Shown here piece by piece: positions 1 through 8,247 of a DNA stretch of 64,000 bases (within the stretch, counting starts at the first letter, position 1; each line of letters begins with the position of its first letter). The stretch lies in contig NZ_JACIBC010000014.1 of assembly GCF_014195095.1 (NCBI RefSeq), positions 1-64,000 on the forward strand, in the 5' to 3' direction. This DNA comes from Rhizobium sp. BK602. GTDB taxonomy: Bacteria > Pseudomonadota > Alphaproteobacteria > Rhizobiales > Rhizobiaceae. The position numbers and the translations under genes were made by a program. Under the pieces are notes generated by a model. That model ran no database searches. It was not told the origin of the DNA and saw only the letters and a program-made list of their open reading frames with translations.

Positions 1-357
1 CGGCTTATAATCCCACCCCCAGAGACAAGTCAACACACCTCTCGTAAAAATTCTGACATTTTTATATCTACCCGTTTTTATTAAGCTTTTTTGAAGTCCG
101 GAATGGAACTATCCCCATTGCCGCGCGATTGCCGGCAAAAATATTGTCCAGATGGTCAAAATTTTCGATTTGCGGCTTCCGGAAGACGCTTTTGTTGCGG
201 CGGCAATAATCGACATCCCGGTTTTCCGTGCGCCAATGCCATCGAAACGGATCTTGGCGGCGGCGGCGGCTTCCATCCCTTTACTCAAGCAAAGCCTTAT
301 AAAAACCGAGATTTCGCAGGAAATTTCTGCTATATATGGGTGAAAAGGGAGGACACA
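1..357. other. Left-edge intergenic region, AT-rich at its start
   Basis: The first 90 bases are clearly richer in A/T than the rest of the window, and the stretch has no reading frame with a convincing ribosome site until the small gene at 358. It probably holds the promoter of that gene. I see no repeat, tRNA or terminator in it. Open frames in several phases exist but lack Shine-Dalgarno sequences and recognisable protein features. Confidence 0.5.
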
Positions 358-564
358 ATGAACATAACAAGGCCAGAAAGCATCATCGAGGTCAGTATCG
401 ACAGCGCCACCGGACGGCGGGCGCTCGGTATCATGAGCATGCGCCAGGCGCTGGATCTGCCCGATCTGGTGAAGTTCACCTATACGCATCCCGACCCGCG
501 AAAGGCCGCCGCCGGCATCGTCGTCAGCCGGGAGGAGCTCAAGCGCTTCCTGACCTGCCATTGA
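358..564 (+). CDS. Small conserved hypothetical protein (68 aa)
   Basis: I do not recognise a family. The start is chosen at 358 because a strong Shine-Dalgarno (AAAGGGAGG) lies just upstream; a longer in-frame extension to 91 has no such site. The protein starts MNITRPESIIEVSID and ends ELKRFLTCH. It is soluble, with no signal peptide or membrane segment and a single cysteine near the C-terminus. It stands alone, convergent with the histidine kinase gene that ends at 639. High third-position GC supports real coding. Confidence 0.7.
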   Translation: MNITRPESIIEVSIDSATGRRALGIMSMRQALDLPDLVKFTYTHPDPRKAAAGIVVSREELKRFLTCH

Positions 565-638
565 CGGCCTGAACGCCGGAGAGCGAAGCGCGCGCATGCG
601 CGAACCCCTTATCACGCCCTGTCCTTGATAGGCCTCCT

Positions 639-1988
639 TCAGGCCGCGGCCCGATTGCCCGCCGCAAGCCGAAGCAGCACGATGGCGTTAAGACCGCCAC
701 CCTCACGGTCCTCCAGACAAAGCGCGCCATGATGCGCATCGAGGATCTGCCGGACGATCGTCAGCCCTAGCCCGCTTCCCCCCAGATCGCGATTGCGCGA
801 CTCCTCCAGGCGGATGAAGGGCTCCAGCACATCCTTGCGTCGCTCTGCCGGAATGCCCGGCCCGCGGTCGCCGATGATGATGGCAGCCCGGTCGCCGCGG
901 CGCTCGACGCGGATATCGGCGCTGCCGCCATAGCGCAGCGCATTGTCGATCAGATTGTCCAGCACCCGTGCAAGCGCCGTCTGCGGTATCGTCACCGCCA
1001 GTTCGCGCCCAAGCGCCGAGAGGGAGACGAGGCCTTGCGCATCCTGGCGTTCCGCGATCAGGGCATGCACGGCGGCATCGAGATCGGCGACGTCCCTGTC
1101 GCCGGAAACGACCGTGCTGCGGGCGAGCCCCAGCGCCTCCTCGACGAGATGCTGCATCGCCTCGACATCGGCGATCGCCCGCTCGCGATGCGGCGTGTCC
1201 GGCATCATCTCCATGCGCAGGCGAAAGCGGGTGAGATAGGTCCGCAGATCATGGGACATGGCCCCGAGGATCAGGGTGCGGTTGTTGACCAGCGCGGCGA
1301 TGCGCAACTGCATGTCGTTGATGGCGCGGATCAGCATGCGCAGCTCGCAGGCGCCGCGCTCGGGAATATGGATCGGCTGCAGGCTCTTGCCGATGGAATT
1401 GACAGTGCGCGACAGCCGCGTCAGCGGCCGGGTCTCGCGCGCCACGGCGGCGACCGCGATCACCGCGACCAGCATGCCGAGAATGCCGGCGATCAGGCCC
1501 ACGGGAATTCCGCTCAGCCGCACGGTCGGCGTGTCGGCAAGCCGGAAGACCGCCACCTTGCCGCCGGCAACCCCGATCGAGACCTCGATGATCCGATCCG
1601 GCGCACCGACAGAAAACCAGCCCTGCGGCCGTTCGGGAAGCGAGCGCATGCCGAAATAGCGGTTGCCCAGGGCAAAATTGGCAAAATCGCGGGCCAGCCG
1701 ATCGCCGAACGTCGCATCGGTGCCGCTGTCCTGCCTCTGCGCCGGGACATCGGCCAGATGCAGATCCAGGCCGCTGGCATTGAGCGCGCGCACCGCCTGT
1801 TCCTGCGCCTCGGGCGGGATGGCATCGAGCAGGCGCACCGCCGATTTGATCTGCGCGCCGGGAGACAGGCGCGAGCCCATCGGCGCATCCGTCTTCCAGC
1901 CGACGGCGACAAAAGCGGCCAGCTGGATGACCGACAGCGCCACGGCAACGATCATGATGATGCGGGACACGAGGCCGAGTTTCATCAT
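639..1988 (-). CDS. Two-component sensor histidine kinase
   Basis: This 449-residue inner-membrane kinase has an N-terminal membrane segment (about 8-30), a periplasmic sensor region to about 160, a second membrane segment (about 161-184), a HAMP linker, and a transmitter. The phospho-acceptor is His246 in GAMSHDLRTYLTRF. The N box is around residues 341-350 (DNLIDNA), G1 is DRGPGIP and G2 is GGSGLGLTIV. The usual Pro five residues after the His (HDLRTP) is Tyr251 here. It follows the OmpR-type regulator by 3 bases, so the two are co-transcribed and cognate. The signal is unknown. An alternative start three bases downstream (MKLGL) is equally possible. Confidence 0.9.
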   Translation of the reverse strand: MMKLGLVSRIIMIVAVALSVIQLAAFVAVGWKTDAPMGSRLSPGAQIKSAVRLLDAIPPEAQEQAVRALNASGLDLHLADVPAQRQDSGTDATFGDRLARDFANFALGNRYFGMRSLPERPQGWFSVGAPDRIIEVSIGVAGGKVAVFRLADTPTVRLSGIPVGLIAGILGMLVAVIAVAAVARETRPLTRLSRTVNSIGKSLQPIHIPERGACELRMLIRAINDMQLRIAALVNNRTLILGAMSHDLRTYLTRFRLRMEMMPDTPHRERAIADVEAMQHLVEEALGLARSTVVSGDRDVADLDAAVHALIAERQDAQGLVSLSALGRELAVTIPQTALARVLDNLIDNALRYGGSADIRVERRGDRAAIIIGDRGPGIPAERRKDVLEPFIRLEESRNRDLGGSGLGLTIVRQILDAHHGALCLEDREGGGLNAIVLLRLAAGNRAAA

Positions 1989-1991
1989 CGC

Positions 1992-2711
1992 TCACACATC
2001 CCTTACATCCGCGGTCAGGAGATAACCGGCATTGCGCACTGTCGTGATGATCTGCGTGCCATCTGGCAGATAATGCGCGAGCTTGGTGCGCAGGCGCGAG
2101 ACGGTGACATCGATGGTGCGGTCGAAGGGGTCGGCACCGCGGCCGCGTGTCCAGTCGAGCAGCTGGTCACGCGACAGCACCCGGCGCGGCCGCTCGAGGA
2201 AGCAGACAAGCAGGTCGAACTCGGCCGTGGTCAGGCGCACCGGGCCTTCGCCCTCGACCTCGATCGCCCGGCCGTCGAGATCGACGACGAGACCGGCAAA
2301 GCTCTTGCGCCGGCGCGGGAGATCGATTTCCTCGACGCGCTCGGGGCCGACCCGTCTCAGGATGGCGCGGATGCGCGCCAGCAATTCACGCGGGTTGAAG
2401 GGCTTGCCGAGGTAATCGTCGGCGCCCATCTCCAGGCCGAGAATGCGGTCGATATCCTCGGATTTCGCCGTCAGCATCAGGATCGGCACGCGGCTGCGGG
2501 CGCGAATGCGGCGGCAGGCCGACAGGCCGTCCTCGCCGGGCAGCATCAGGTCGAGAATGATGAGATCGGGAAAGCCCCTGGCAAGCGCGCGGTCCATGGC
2601 GGCGGCACTGTCGGCCGCCTCGACGGCAAAACCCTCACGGCTCAGGAACTCCTCGAGGAGTGCCCTTATTTCGCGGTCGTCCTCGACCAGAAGAAGCGAT
2701 GCGGAAACCAT
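1992..2711 (-). CDS. OmpR/PhoB-family response regulator
   Basis: A 239-residue DNA-binding regulator. The receiver domain (about 5-120) has the acidic pair Asp11/Asp12, the phosphorylation site Asp54 in LIILDLMLPGEDG, and the conserved Lys in YLGKPFNPREL. The C-terminal half is an OmpR-type winged helix (TTAEFDLLVCFLERP, then DVTVSRLRTKL). It is the first gene of a two-gene operon with the kinase downstream. Domain layout resembles OmpR/EnvZ and PhoB-type systems, but the target genes cannot be told from sequence. Confidence 0.93.
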   Translation of the reverse strand: MVSASLLLVEDDREIRALLEEFLSREGFAVEAADSAAAMDRALARGFPDLIILDLMLPGEDGLSACRRIRARSRVPILMLTAKSEDIDRILGLEMGADDYLGKPFNPRELLARIRAILRRVGPERVEEIDLPRRRKSFAGLVVDLDGRAIEVEGEGPVRLTTAEFDLLVCFLERPRRVLSRDQLLDWTRGRGADPFDRTIDVTVSRLRTKLAHYLPDGTQIITTVRNAGYLLTADVRDV

Positions 2712-3048
2712 GGCTCATCCATGCGAGGCAAAGGGCGGCTTTGACAATAAGGAAACGGCCGGCGTTACAAACTGTAACAAATTTCCGCTTCCTTGAAAAA
2801 TCCCGGCAACAGAAGCAGGGCAGCTTGCGGTCGTCCCTCCGGAGCAAAGGCGACAACGACCCCGACGTCGCCCTACCGACCCATCGCCGCTCCGGACTCC
2901 CGGCAGGGTTCGTGTCGACCAGGCGCGAGCCCTGCCTATTCACCTCGATGCCCGTCCTCCCCCCCCAGCCATGACGATTTGCTTCGCAGCCGCGCTCATG
3001 CGAAAGGATGGGCAATGGCCGGCGCGCGCCGGCGATCGTCATACAGGC

Positions 3049-3897
3049 ATGGGGCAAGGCGTGGGCCAGAGGCATTCTCCGCAAAGATCGGGCAAGACGG
3101 CGAAAAGCCGCGAGGCGGTCGACGGCAAGCGCGTGACCCTGCCGCGCGCGCTGTCGAAGCTCGGCTATTGCTCGCGCACCCAGGCGGAGGCGCTGATTGC
3201 GGCCGGCCGCGTCACGGTCGACGGGCGCCGGATCGTCGATCCCGCCGCCTGGATCGATCTCGACCGCGCGCGGATTGCCGTCGACGGCGCTGCCATAGCC
3301 GCCGAGAAGAAGCTCTATTTCATGCTGAACAAGCCGCGCGGATTGGTGACGACGCGCGACGATCCCGAAGGCCGCCCGACAGTCTATGACTGCTTGAGGG
3401 AGATCGACGCCCGGCATCTCGCGCCGGTCGGCCGGCTGGACAAGGCCAGCGAAGGACTGCTTCTCTTCACCAACGACACGGTGCTGGCGCAGGCCTTGCT
3501 GGATCCGATCACGCATGTCGCCAAGACCTATCATGTGCAGGTCAAGCCGATCATGGACCAGGAATTGCTGGAGCGGATGGAGAGCGGCATCATCGATGAC
3601 GGCGAGCTTCTGACCGCAACCGCAGCCCGTCCGCTGCGCAGCGGTGAACGCGGCGGCTGGATCGAGGTCGAGCTTCGCGAGGGCCGCAATCGGCAGATCC
3701 GCCGGATGCTGGAGGTGCTCGACGTCGAATGCCTGCGCCTGGTGCGTGTCGCCTTTGGCGATATCGTGCTCGGCGATCTGGCGAAAGGCGCGGTCAGGGC
3801 CTTGAGCGACGCGGAGGTTGCCGGGCTCTACCGGCGCGCCGGCATGGACAGGAACGGACGTAACGCAGCCAAGGCGGGACGCAATGCAGCCCCATGA
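3049..3897 (+). CDS. RsuA/RluB-family rRNA pseudouridine synthase
   Basis: Converts a uridine in ribosomal RNA to pseudouridine. An N-terminal S4 RNA-binding domain (LPRALSKLGYCSRTQAEALI) is followed by the catalytic domain with the family motif GRLDKASEGLLLF, whose Asp is the nucleophile, and by the downstream motif EGRNRQIRRMLE. The basic Gly/Ala/Arg-rich tail is typical of rhizobial members. The start is uncertain: 3049 gives 282 residues, and an in-frame ATG at 2971 would add 26 unconserved-looking residues. Its 3' end overlaps the phosphoribosyltransferase start by 14 bases. Which rRNA position it modifies (16S versus 23S) is not determined. Confidence 0.88.
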   Translation: MGQGVGQRHSPQRSGKTAKSREAVDGKRVTLPRALSKLGYCSRTQAEALIAAGRVTVDGRRIVDPAAWIDLDRARIAVDGAAIAAEKKLYFMLNKPRGLVTTRDDPEGRPTVYDCLREIDARHLAPVGRLDKASEGLLLFTNDTVLAQALLDPITHVAKTYHVQVKPIMDQELLERMESGIIDDGELLTATAARPLRSGERGGWIEVELREGRNRQIRRMLEVLDVECLRLVRVAFGDIVLGDLAKGAVRALSDAEVAGLYRRAGMDRNGRNAAKAGRNAAP

Positions 3898-4567
3898 TTT
3901 CTGGCAGTCCTTCGATCCGCCGCGCAGCTTCGAGACATCCGGCGAATTCCGGGATTTCTACGTGGCGGAACTGCCCGACGGGCGGCAGTTGCGCCTGCCG
4001 ATCCGCGTGCTGGCCGATGGCGAGCATGCGCTGGCGTCGCTGATCGTCAATCAGGCGAGCTTTTCGGTGCAGGAAGCCTTGGCCGAAGCGCTGGCCGCTC
4101 GGATCGCGGCCCATGACGTCGAGGTGGTTGCCGGGCTGCCGACCCTGGGGCTGACGCTGGCGAGCGCGACCGCCCGCGCGCTCGGCCATGAGCGCTATGT
4201 TCCCCTCGGGACCTCGCGCAAGTTCTGGTATCGCGAGGAACTGTCGGTGTCGCTGTCCTCCATCACCACGCCCGAGCAGCAAAAGCGGCTCTATATCGAT
4301 CCGCGCATGCTGCCGTTGCTGCAGGGCCGGCGGGTGGCGCTGATCGACGATGTGATCTCAAGCGGCGCCTCGATCGCCTCCGGGCTGGAACTCTTGACCG
4401 CCTGCGGCATCGAACCGGTGATCATCGGCGCCGCCATGCTGCAATCCGACCGCTGGCGCGAGCGTGTCGATGCCGGCGGAAAGCCATGGAGCGCGCGGAT
4501 CGTCGGCGTGTTTTCGACTCCGATCCTGGAAAAGACCGAAAATGGCGGCTGGCGCAGACCGGCTTGA
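3884..4567 (+). CDS. Purine/pyrimidine-type phosphoribosyltransferase
   Basis: A 227-residue type I phosphoribosyltransferase. The PRPP-binding loop is VALIDDVISSGASIASG (about 151-167), with the two acidic residues and the small-residue loop the fold requires. The substrate base cannot be assigned; adenine- or xanthine-like use is possible. The start at 3884 is chosen by matching a typical N-terminus (MQPHDFWQSFDPP) and it overlaps the pseudouridine synthase gene, implying translational coupling. purC follows after about 120 bases, so the cluster may serve nucleotide metabolism. Confidence 0.82.
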   Translation: MQPHDFWQSFDPPRSFETSGEFRDFYVAELPDGRQLRLPIRVLADGEHALASLIVNQASFSVQEALAEALAARIAAHDVEVVAGLPTLGLTLASATARALGHERYVPLGTSRKFWYREELSVSLSSITTPEQQKRLYIDPRMLPLLQGRRVALIDDVISSGASIASGLELLTACGIEPVIIGAAMLQSDRWRERVDAGGKPWSARIVGVFSTPILEKTENGGWRRPA

Positions 4568-4686
4568 ATCTGGGAGCGGAGGCTCTTTCCATAGGGAAGG
4601 ATGGGCGATGCCTGCCGAAAATCGATTCCGATTTGCGGCATTATGCGCTAAGGGTCCAGTCAAGAAGCGTCCGCCGGGGCGGATGC

Positions 4687-5652
4687 ATGAGCCTGCTGGT
4701 GACCGTATTGCGAATTCTCTCCGAAGCCCATTTTCCGGAACTGCCGAACTATTATCGCGGCAAGGTGCGCGAGAACTACGATCTGCCGGATGGCAGCCGC
4801 ATCATCATCAGCACCGACCGGTTGAGCGCCTTCGACCGTATCCTCACCTGCATCCCCTACAAGGGCCAGGTGCTGACGCAGACGGCGCGCTACTGGTTCG
4901 AGGCGACCAAGGATATCTGCCCGAACCATGTCATCGCCTATCCGGACCCGAACGTCGTGGTCGGCAAGCGGCTCACCATCCTGCCGGTGGAGATCGTCGT
5001 GCGCGGCTACCTCGCGGGCACGACCGGCACCTCGATCCTGACACTCTATAAGAAGGGTGAGCGCGAGATGTACGGCATCACCCTGCCGGATGGCATGCGC
5101 GACAACCAGATCCTGCCCGAGCCGATCATCACGCCGACCAGCAAGGAATTCGACGGCGGCCATGACGAACCGCTGACGCCGGCGCAAATCGTCGAGCAAG
5201 GGCTGCTGACGCAGGAACAGTGGCAGACCTTGTCGCGTTACGCGCTTGCCCTCTTCGCCCGCGGGCAGGAGATGGCCCGCAAGCGCGGACTGATCCTCGT
5301 CGATACCAAATATGAATTCGGCACCGACGAAACCGGCGCCATCATCCTGGCCGACGAGATCCATACGCCGGACAGCAGCCGTTACTGGCTGGCCGACAGC
5401 TATCAGGAGCGCTTCGACAGGGGCGAGCGGCCGGAAAGCTTCGACAAGGATTTCGTGCGCGCTTGGGTGACCGAGCGCTGCGATCCCTATAAGGACGAGA
5501 TTCCGGAGATCCCTCTCGACCTCATCGAACAGACGTCGAAAGTGTATATCCGCGCTTACGAAGCGATCACGGCAACGCCTTTCGTGCCTGATGACCGCGA
5601 CGCAACACCGCGCGACCGGGTTCGCGCAAGTCTCGAGCGCTACTTCCCGTAA
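4687..5652 (+). CDS. purC: SAICAR synthetase, long form
   Basis: Joins aspartate to CAIR with ATP in purine biosynthesis. At 321 residues it is longer than the roughly 240-residue bacterial type and resembles the longer, fungal-like form. Visible motifs are RGKVRENYDLPDG (about 24-36), STDRLSAFDRIL, VEIVVRGYLAGTTGTS and LVDTKYEFG, all characteristic of SAICAR synthetase. The start at 4687 precedes MSLLVTVLRIL; an in-frame extension upstream has no family similarity I can see. Rhizobia commonly carry a short purC beside purS/purQ/purL, so this may be a second copy (inference; no other copy is in this window). Confidence 0.92.
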   Translation: MSLLVTVLRILSEAHFPELPNYYRGKVRENYDLPDGSRIIISTDRLSAFDRILTCIPYKGQVLTQTARYWFEATKDICPNHVIAYPDPNVVVGKRLTILPVEIVVRGYLAGTTGTSILTLYKKGEREMYGITLPDGMRDNQILPEPIITPTSKEFDGGHDEPLTPAQIVEQGLLTQEQWQTLSRYALALFARGQEMARKRGLILVDTKYEFGTDETGAIILADEIHTPDSSRYWLADSYQERFDRGERPESFDKDFVRAWVTERCDPYKDEIPEIPLDLIEQTSKVYIRAYEAITATPFVPDDRDATPRDRVRASLERYFP

Positions 5653-6000
5653 GGATTGCCGCACGGTTTCCCGGCCGGAAATCGCAGGCCGGGAGCCGAC
5701 CGAAAGTTGCAACGGCGACAAAAACCCGCTTTGCGCACCGCCTCAGGTGGCAATCGGAGGGTATGTTTTTTGCAACACTTTATAATTTTTTTACCCAGAC
5801 CCTGATATTTGGCACGATCCCACATATGTTCGCCGACGAGAAATGGCAAAAGGCACTGTGCTATTGCAAAACTCGTTGATAGATTGGCGCCGACCGCTTC
5901 GGTTCATTTTTGTAATGCGTAGGCAGGAGCGCCGACACATATGGGGCCACACAGGCCTTGTAAGATAGTGATCACGTAGATTGAATTGTGGGATAATGTG
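5653..6000. other. Intergenic region upstream of the NodT-type efflux gene
   Basis: No coding sequence is supported in these 348 bases. The stretch is A/T-rich around 5760-5800. Two copies of CACATATG (near 5820 and 5937) sit in an imperfect inverted arrangement about 110 bases apart, a possible operator for the downstream efflux gene, but this is only a visual impression. Confidence 0.4.
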
Positions 6001-7440
6001 ATGGTTTCCATTCGTACTGCCGCCCCCGCCCTGCTGCTTTTGCTGGCAGGCTGCGTCAGCGGCCCCGATCATAAGCCACCGGAAATGCCTCTCCCGGCCA
6101 AATTCTCTGAGGGCGGTACGAAGATCAACGGCGACGTCGCCGGTTCGAAATGGTGGACTGCCTTCGGCGACTCGAGACTGAATGCATTTGCAGACCAGGG
6201 CCTCAGCCAGAACCTGAGCATTCTGCAGGCTCTGGAACGCATCAACCAGGCACAGGCCACGGTCATCACCGCCGGCGCCGGCGGATTGCCGAACCTCAGC
6301 GTCTCCGGCGGCCACACCGTGAGCGGCCAGAAGGGCAGCCTGCGCACCCAGACCGAAACGGAGAACACCACCAGCGGCGGTCCGTCAGTTTCCTGGCTGC
6401 TTGACCTCTGGGGTCAGTATCGCCGCGCGCGGGAAGGCGCCCTCGCCTCGCTCGATGCCGCCTATTCCAGCGTCGACACGGCACGCCTGACCTATCTGCA
6501 GGATCTGGCGAATAGCTACGTCAACGCCCGCTACTACCAGACGCTCATCTCGATCGCTCAGGAAAACCTGAAGTCTCGCCGGGACACGCTCTCGCTGACG
6601 AAGTTCCAGCTCGATGCCGGCGCGGCGTCCCGTCTCGACGTCGTTCAGGCCGAAGGCCTCGTCAATTCGACGCTGTCGACCATTCCTGGCTTCGAGATCA
6701 GCTATCGCCAGGCGGTCCATCACATCGCGACCCTGTTGAACGTGCCGTCTTCGACCGTAATCGCCCAGATGCAGGGCGGCGGCAAGCAGCCGGTCTTCCG
6801 CGGCCGCGTCAATTCGGGCGTCCCGGCCGATCTCATCCGCAACAGACCCGACATCCGTGTCGCCGAGCGTAATCTCGCCGCCGCAACGGCGCAGATCGGC
6901 GTGGCGGAAGCGCAGCTCTTCCCGACGATCACGCTCAGCGGCGCGATCACGCCGTCCTATATCCATACCTCGTCCAGAAGCGGCGGCCTGACCTCCTGGT
7001 CCTTCGGTCCGTCGCTGACGCTGCCGATCTTCGACGGCGGCACGCTGCGCGCCAACGTCAAGAGCGCTGAATCGAGCAGCCGTGAGCAATATGTGGTCTG
7101 GCAGCAGACGGTACGGTCGGCTGTCGAGGATGTCGAGAACGCCCTGTCGGCCGTCTCCCGCGACGCGCAAACCGTCTCGGCACTGCGCGCGCAGGTGAAG
7201 TCCTACCAGGAAGCCCTGCAGCTCTCGACCGCCAGCTATAAGGACGGTGCCTCCTCGCTGCTCGACGTTCTCGACGCACAGCGCAACGTGACCAGCGCTC
7301 AGCAGAGCCTGGCACAGGCTGTCCAGCAGAGCGCGATCGACTACATCTCGCTGAACATTGCGATCGGCGCCGGTTATGTTCCGGCTGAAAAGGGACCGGT
7401 CGCAAAGCCGGTCAAGGTCGCCGCGAAGGCCGCGAACTAA
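6001..7440 (+). CDS. NodT/TolC-family outer-membrane efflux lipoprotein
   Basis: Outer-membrane channel component of an RND-type tripartite efflux pump. The N-terminus has a lipoprotein signal with lipobox LLAGC (Cys18), then GPDHKPPEMPLPAKF, typical of NodT/OprM proteins. Two internal repeats of the outer membrane efflux domain are evident, including QNLSILQALERINQAQA and GVPADLIRNRPDIRVAERNL. Length (479 aa) fits the family. No membrane-fusion or RND pump gene is adjacent, so it is an orphan that may pair with a distant pump. A TTG fifteen bases upstream is an alternative start. Confidence 0.92.
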   Translation: MVSIRTAAPALLLLLAGCVSGPDHKPPEMPLPAKFSEGGTKINGDVAGSKWWTAFGDSRLNAFADQGLSQNLSILQALERINQAQATVITAGAGGLPNLSVSGGHTVSGQKGSLRTQTETENTTSGGPSVSWLLDLWGQYRRAREGALASLDAAYSSVDTARLTYLQDLANSYVNARYYQTLISIAQENLKSRRDTLSLTKFQLDAGAASRLDVVQAEGLVNSTLSTIPGFEISYRQAVHHIATLLNVPSSTVIAQMQGGGKQPVFRGRVNSGVPADLIRNRPDIRVAERNLAAATAQIGVAEAQLFPTITLSGAITPSYIHTSSRSGGLTSWSFGPSLTLPIFDGGTLRANVKSAESSSREQYVVWQQTVRSAVEDVENALSAVSRDAQTVSALRAQVKSYQEALQLSTASYKDGASSLLDVLDAQRNVTSAQQSLAQAVQQSAIDYISLNIAIGAGYVPAEKGPVAKPVKVAAKAAN

Positions 7441-7480
7441 GGGAATAAGGGCTCGGCTCTGCCGGGCCTCGCTCTACGAC

Positions 7481-7514
7481 AAAGCCGCCGCAGGCAACTG
7501 CGGCGGCTTTTCTT
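7481..7514 (+). terminator. Rho-independent terminator of the efflux gene
   Basis: A 13-bp perfect stem (AAAGCCGCCGCAG paired with its complement) closes on a GCAA loop and is followed by TTTTC. It lies 41 bases after the stop codon at 7440. Confidence 0.88.
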
Positions 7515-7596
7515 TGCGCCCTGGATGATCGGCAAAATAAAATGGCGCGCTCCGCTTCCGCAAAGCACGCCCCTGACAGCCCAAAACCAAGCAGCC

Positions 7597-7629
7597 AAAA
7601 AACAAAAAGGCCGGAGTAATCCGGCCTTT
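7597..7629 (-). terminator. Minus-strand Rho-independent terminator without an obvious gene
   Basis: A 10-bp perfect stem (AAAGGCCGGA with its complement around a GTAA loop) is flanked on the plus strand by a run of A residues, so the U-tract lies on the minus-strand transcript. No minus-strand protein gene lies within several hundred bases upstream of it. See findings. Confidence 0.65.
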
Positions 7630-7881
7630 CGTCATCCATCCTCACGCCAGTGCCAGTACATCCGTGGTCAAAGGGAAGGCGGAACCGCAGCCAGAGTGAC
7701 CATGAAAGGTTAACACGGGGTCAACGCCACTTTCACAATCTCAGCAAGTGCAAATGGGCTCGCTTTGAAGCGCGCCACGCACTCGCCGGCTGCATGACTG
7801 AAATCTATATCGGTGGCGATTGCGGTGTTTTCAAGGCCATGGGCATCATTCGTTCCGCCGCGATAATTTCAATCGCTGAAT

Positions 7882-7936
7882 AAAGCGCATGTCGTTCGCG
7901 CAAAACCGCTGCACACTTTTGCACGACATGCTTTAG
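7882..7936. repeat. Palindromic intergenic repeat, family A copy 1
   Basis: The outer arms GCATGTCG and CGACATGC form an inverted repeat enclosing GCGCAAAACCGCTGCACA. A near-identical element lies at 16818-16870. It is noncoding and matches the style of abundant Rhizobium intergenic palindromes. Confidence 0.85.
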
Positions 7937-8247
7937 AGCCGCAGTAATGCCGAAAATCCTAAGCAAGACTTCCTAAAAATTATTCGAGCCTTGAGGATAT
8001 CACCTGCCTCCGTTCAAGCTGCATTCATGCAAATCTGCTTAAAACCACGGAAAAGATTGAAGGAATAGCGTGGGATCTTCCAAAGTCCCGCACATGCTCC
8101 AACTTTGATCTTATCGAAACTGGTAAGACCATGCCGAATCCTGTAACCGCGTCGAGCCGATTGCCGGCCATGCGAGAACGGATGGCGACAACAGGCGCAG
8201 CCGCCGCACGCATCCGTGACGCTGGCGACACGCAAGGGAGAGCATTC

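Larger units (their letters stand above)
7441..8247. other. Long intergenic region with two terminators and a palindromic repeat
   Basis: About 800 bases without a convincing protein gene. It holds the terminator of the efflux gene (7481), a second hairpin whose T-run lies on the minus strand (7597-7629), and a 55-base palindromic repeat (7882-7936). Open frames present (for example 7650-7883 plus, 8014-8256 minus) lack ribosome sites and family features. The minus-strand hairpin has no minus-strand gene to serve, so an untranslated RNA is possible. Confidence 0.5.

Noticed and set aside
1035..2744. Long plus-strand open frame of 569 codons opposite the two-component genes
   Set aside because: It is the antisense shadow of the kinase and regulator; its composition (His/Asp/Arg/Gly-rich) is typical of GC-rich antisense frames, while the minus strand has clear conserved domains.
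7650..7883. 77-codon frame in the long intergenic gap
   Set aside because: No ribosome site, no recognisable features and it ends at the palindromic repeat.
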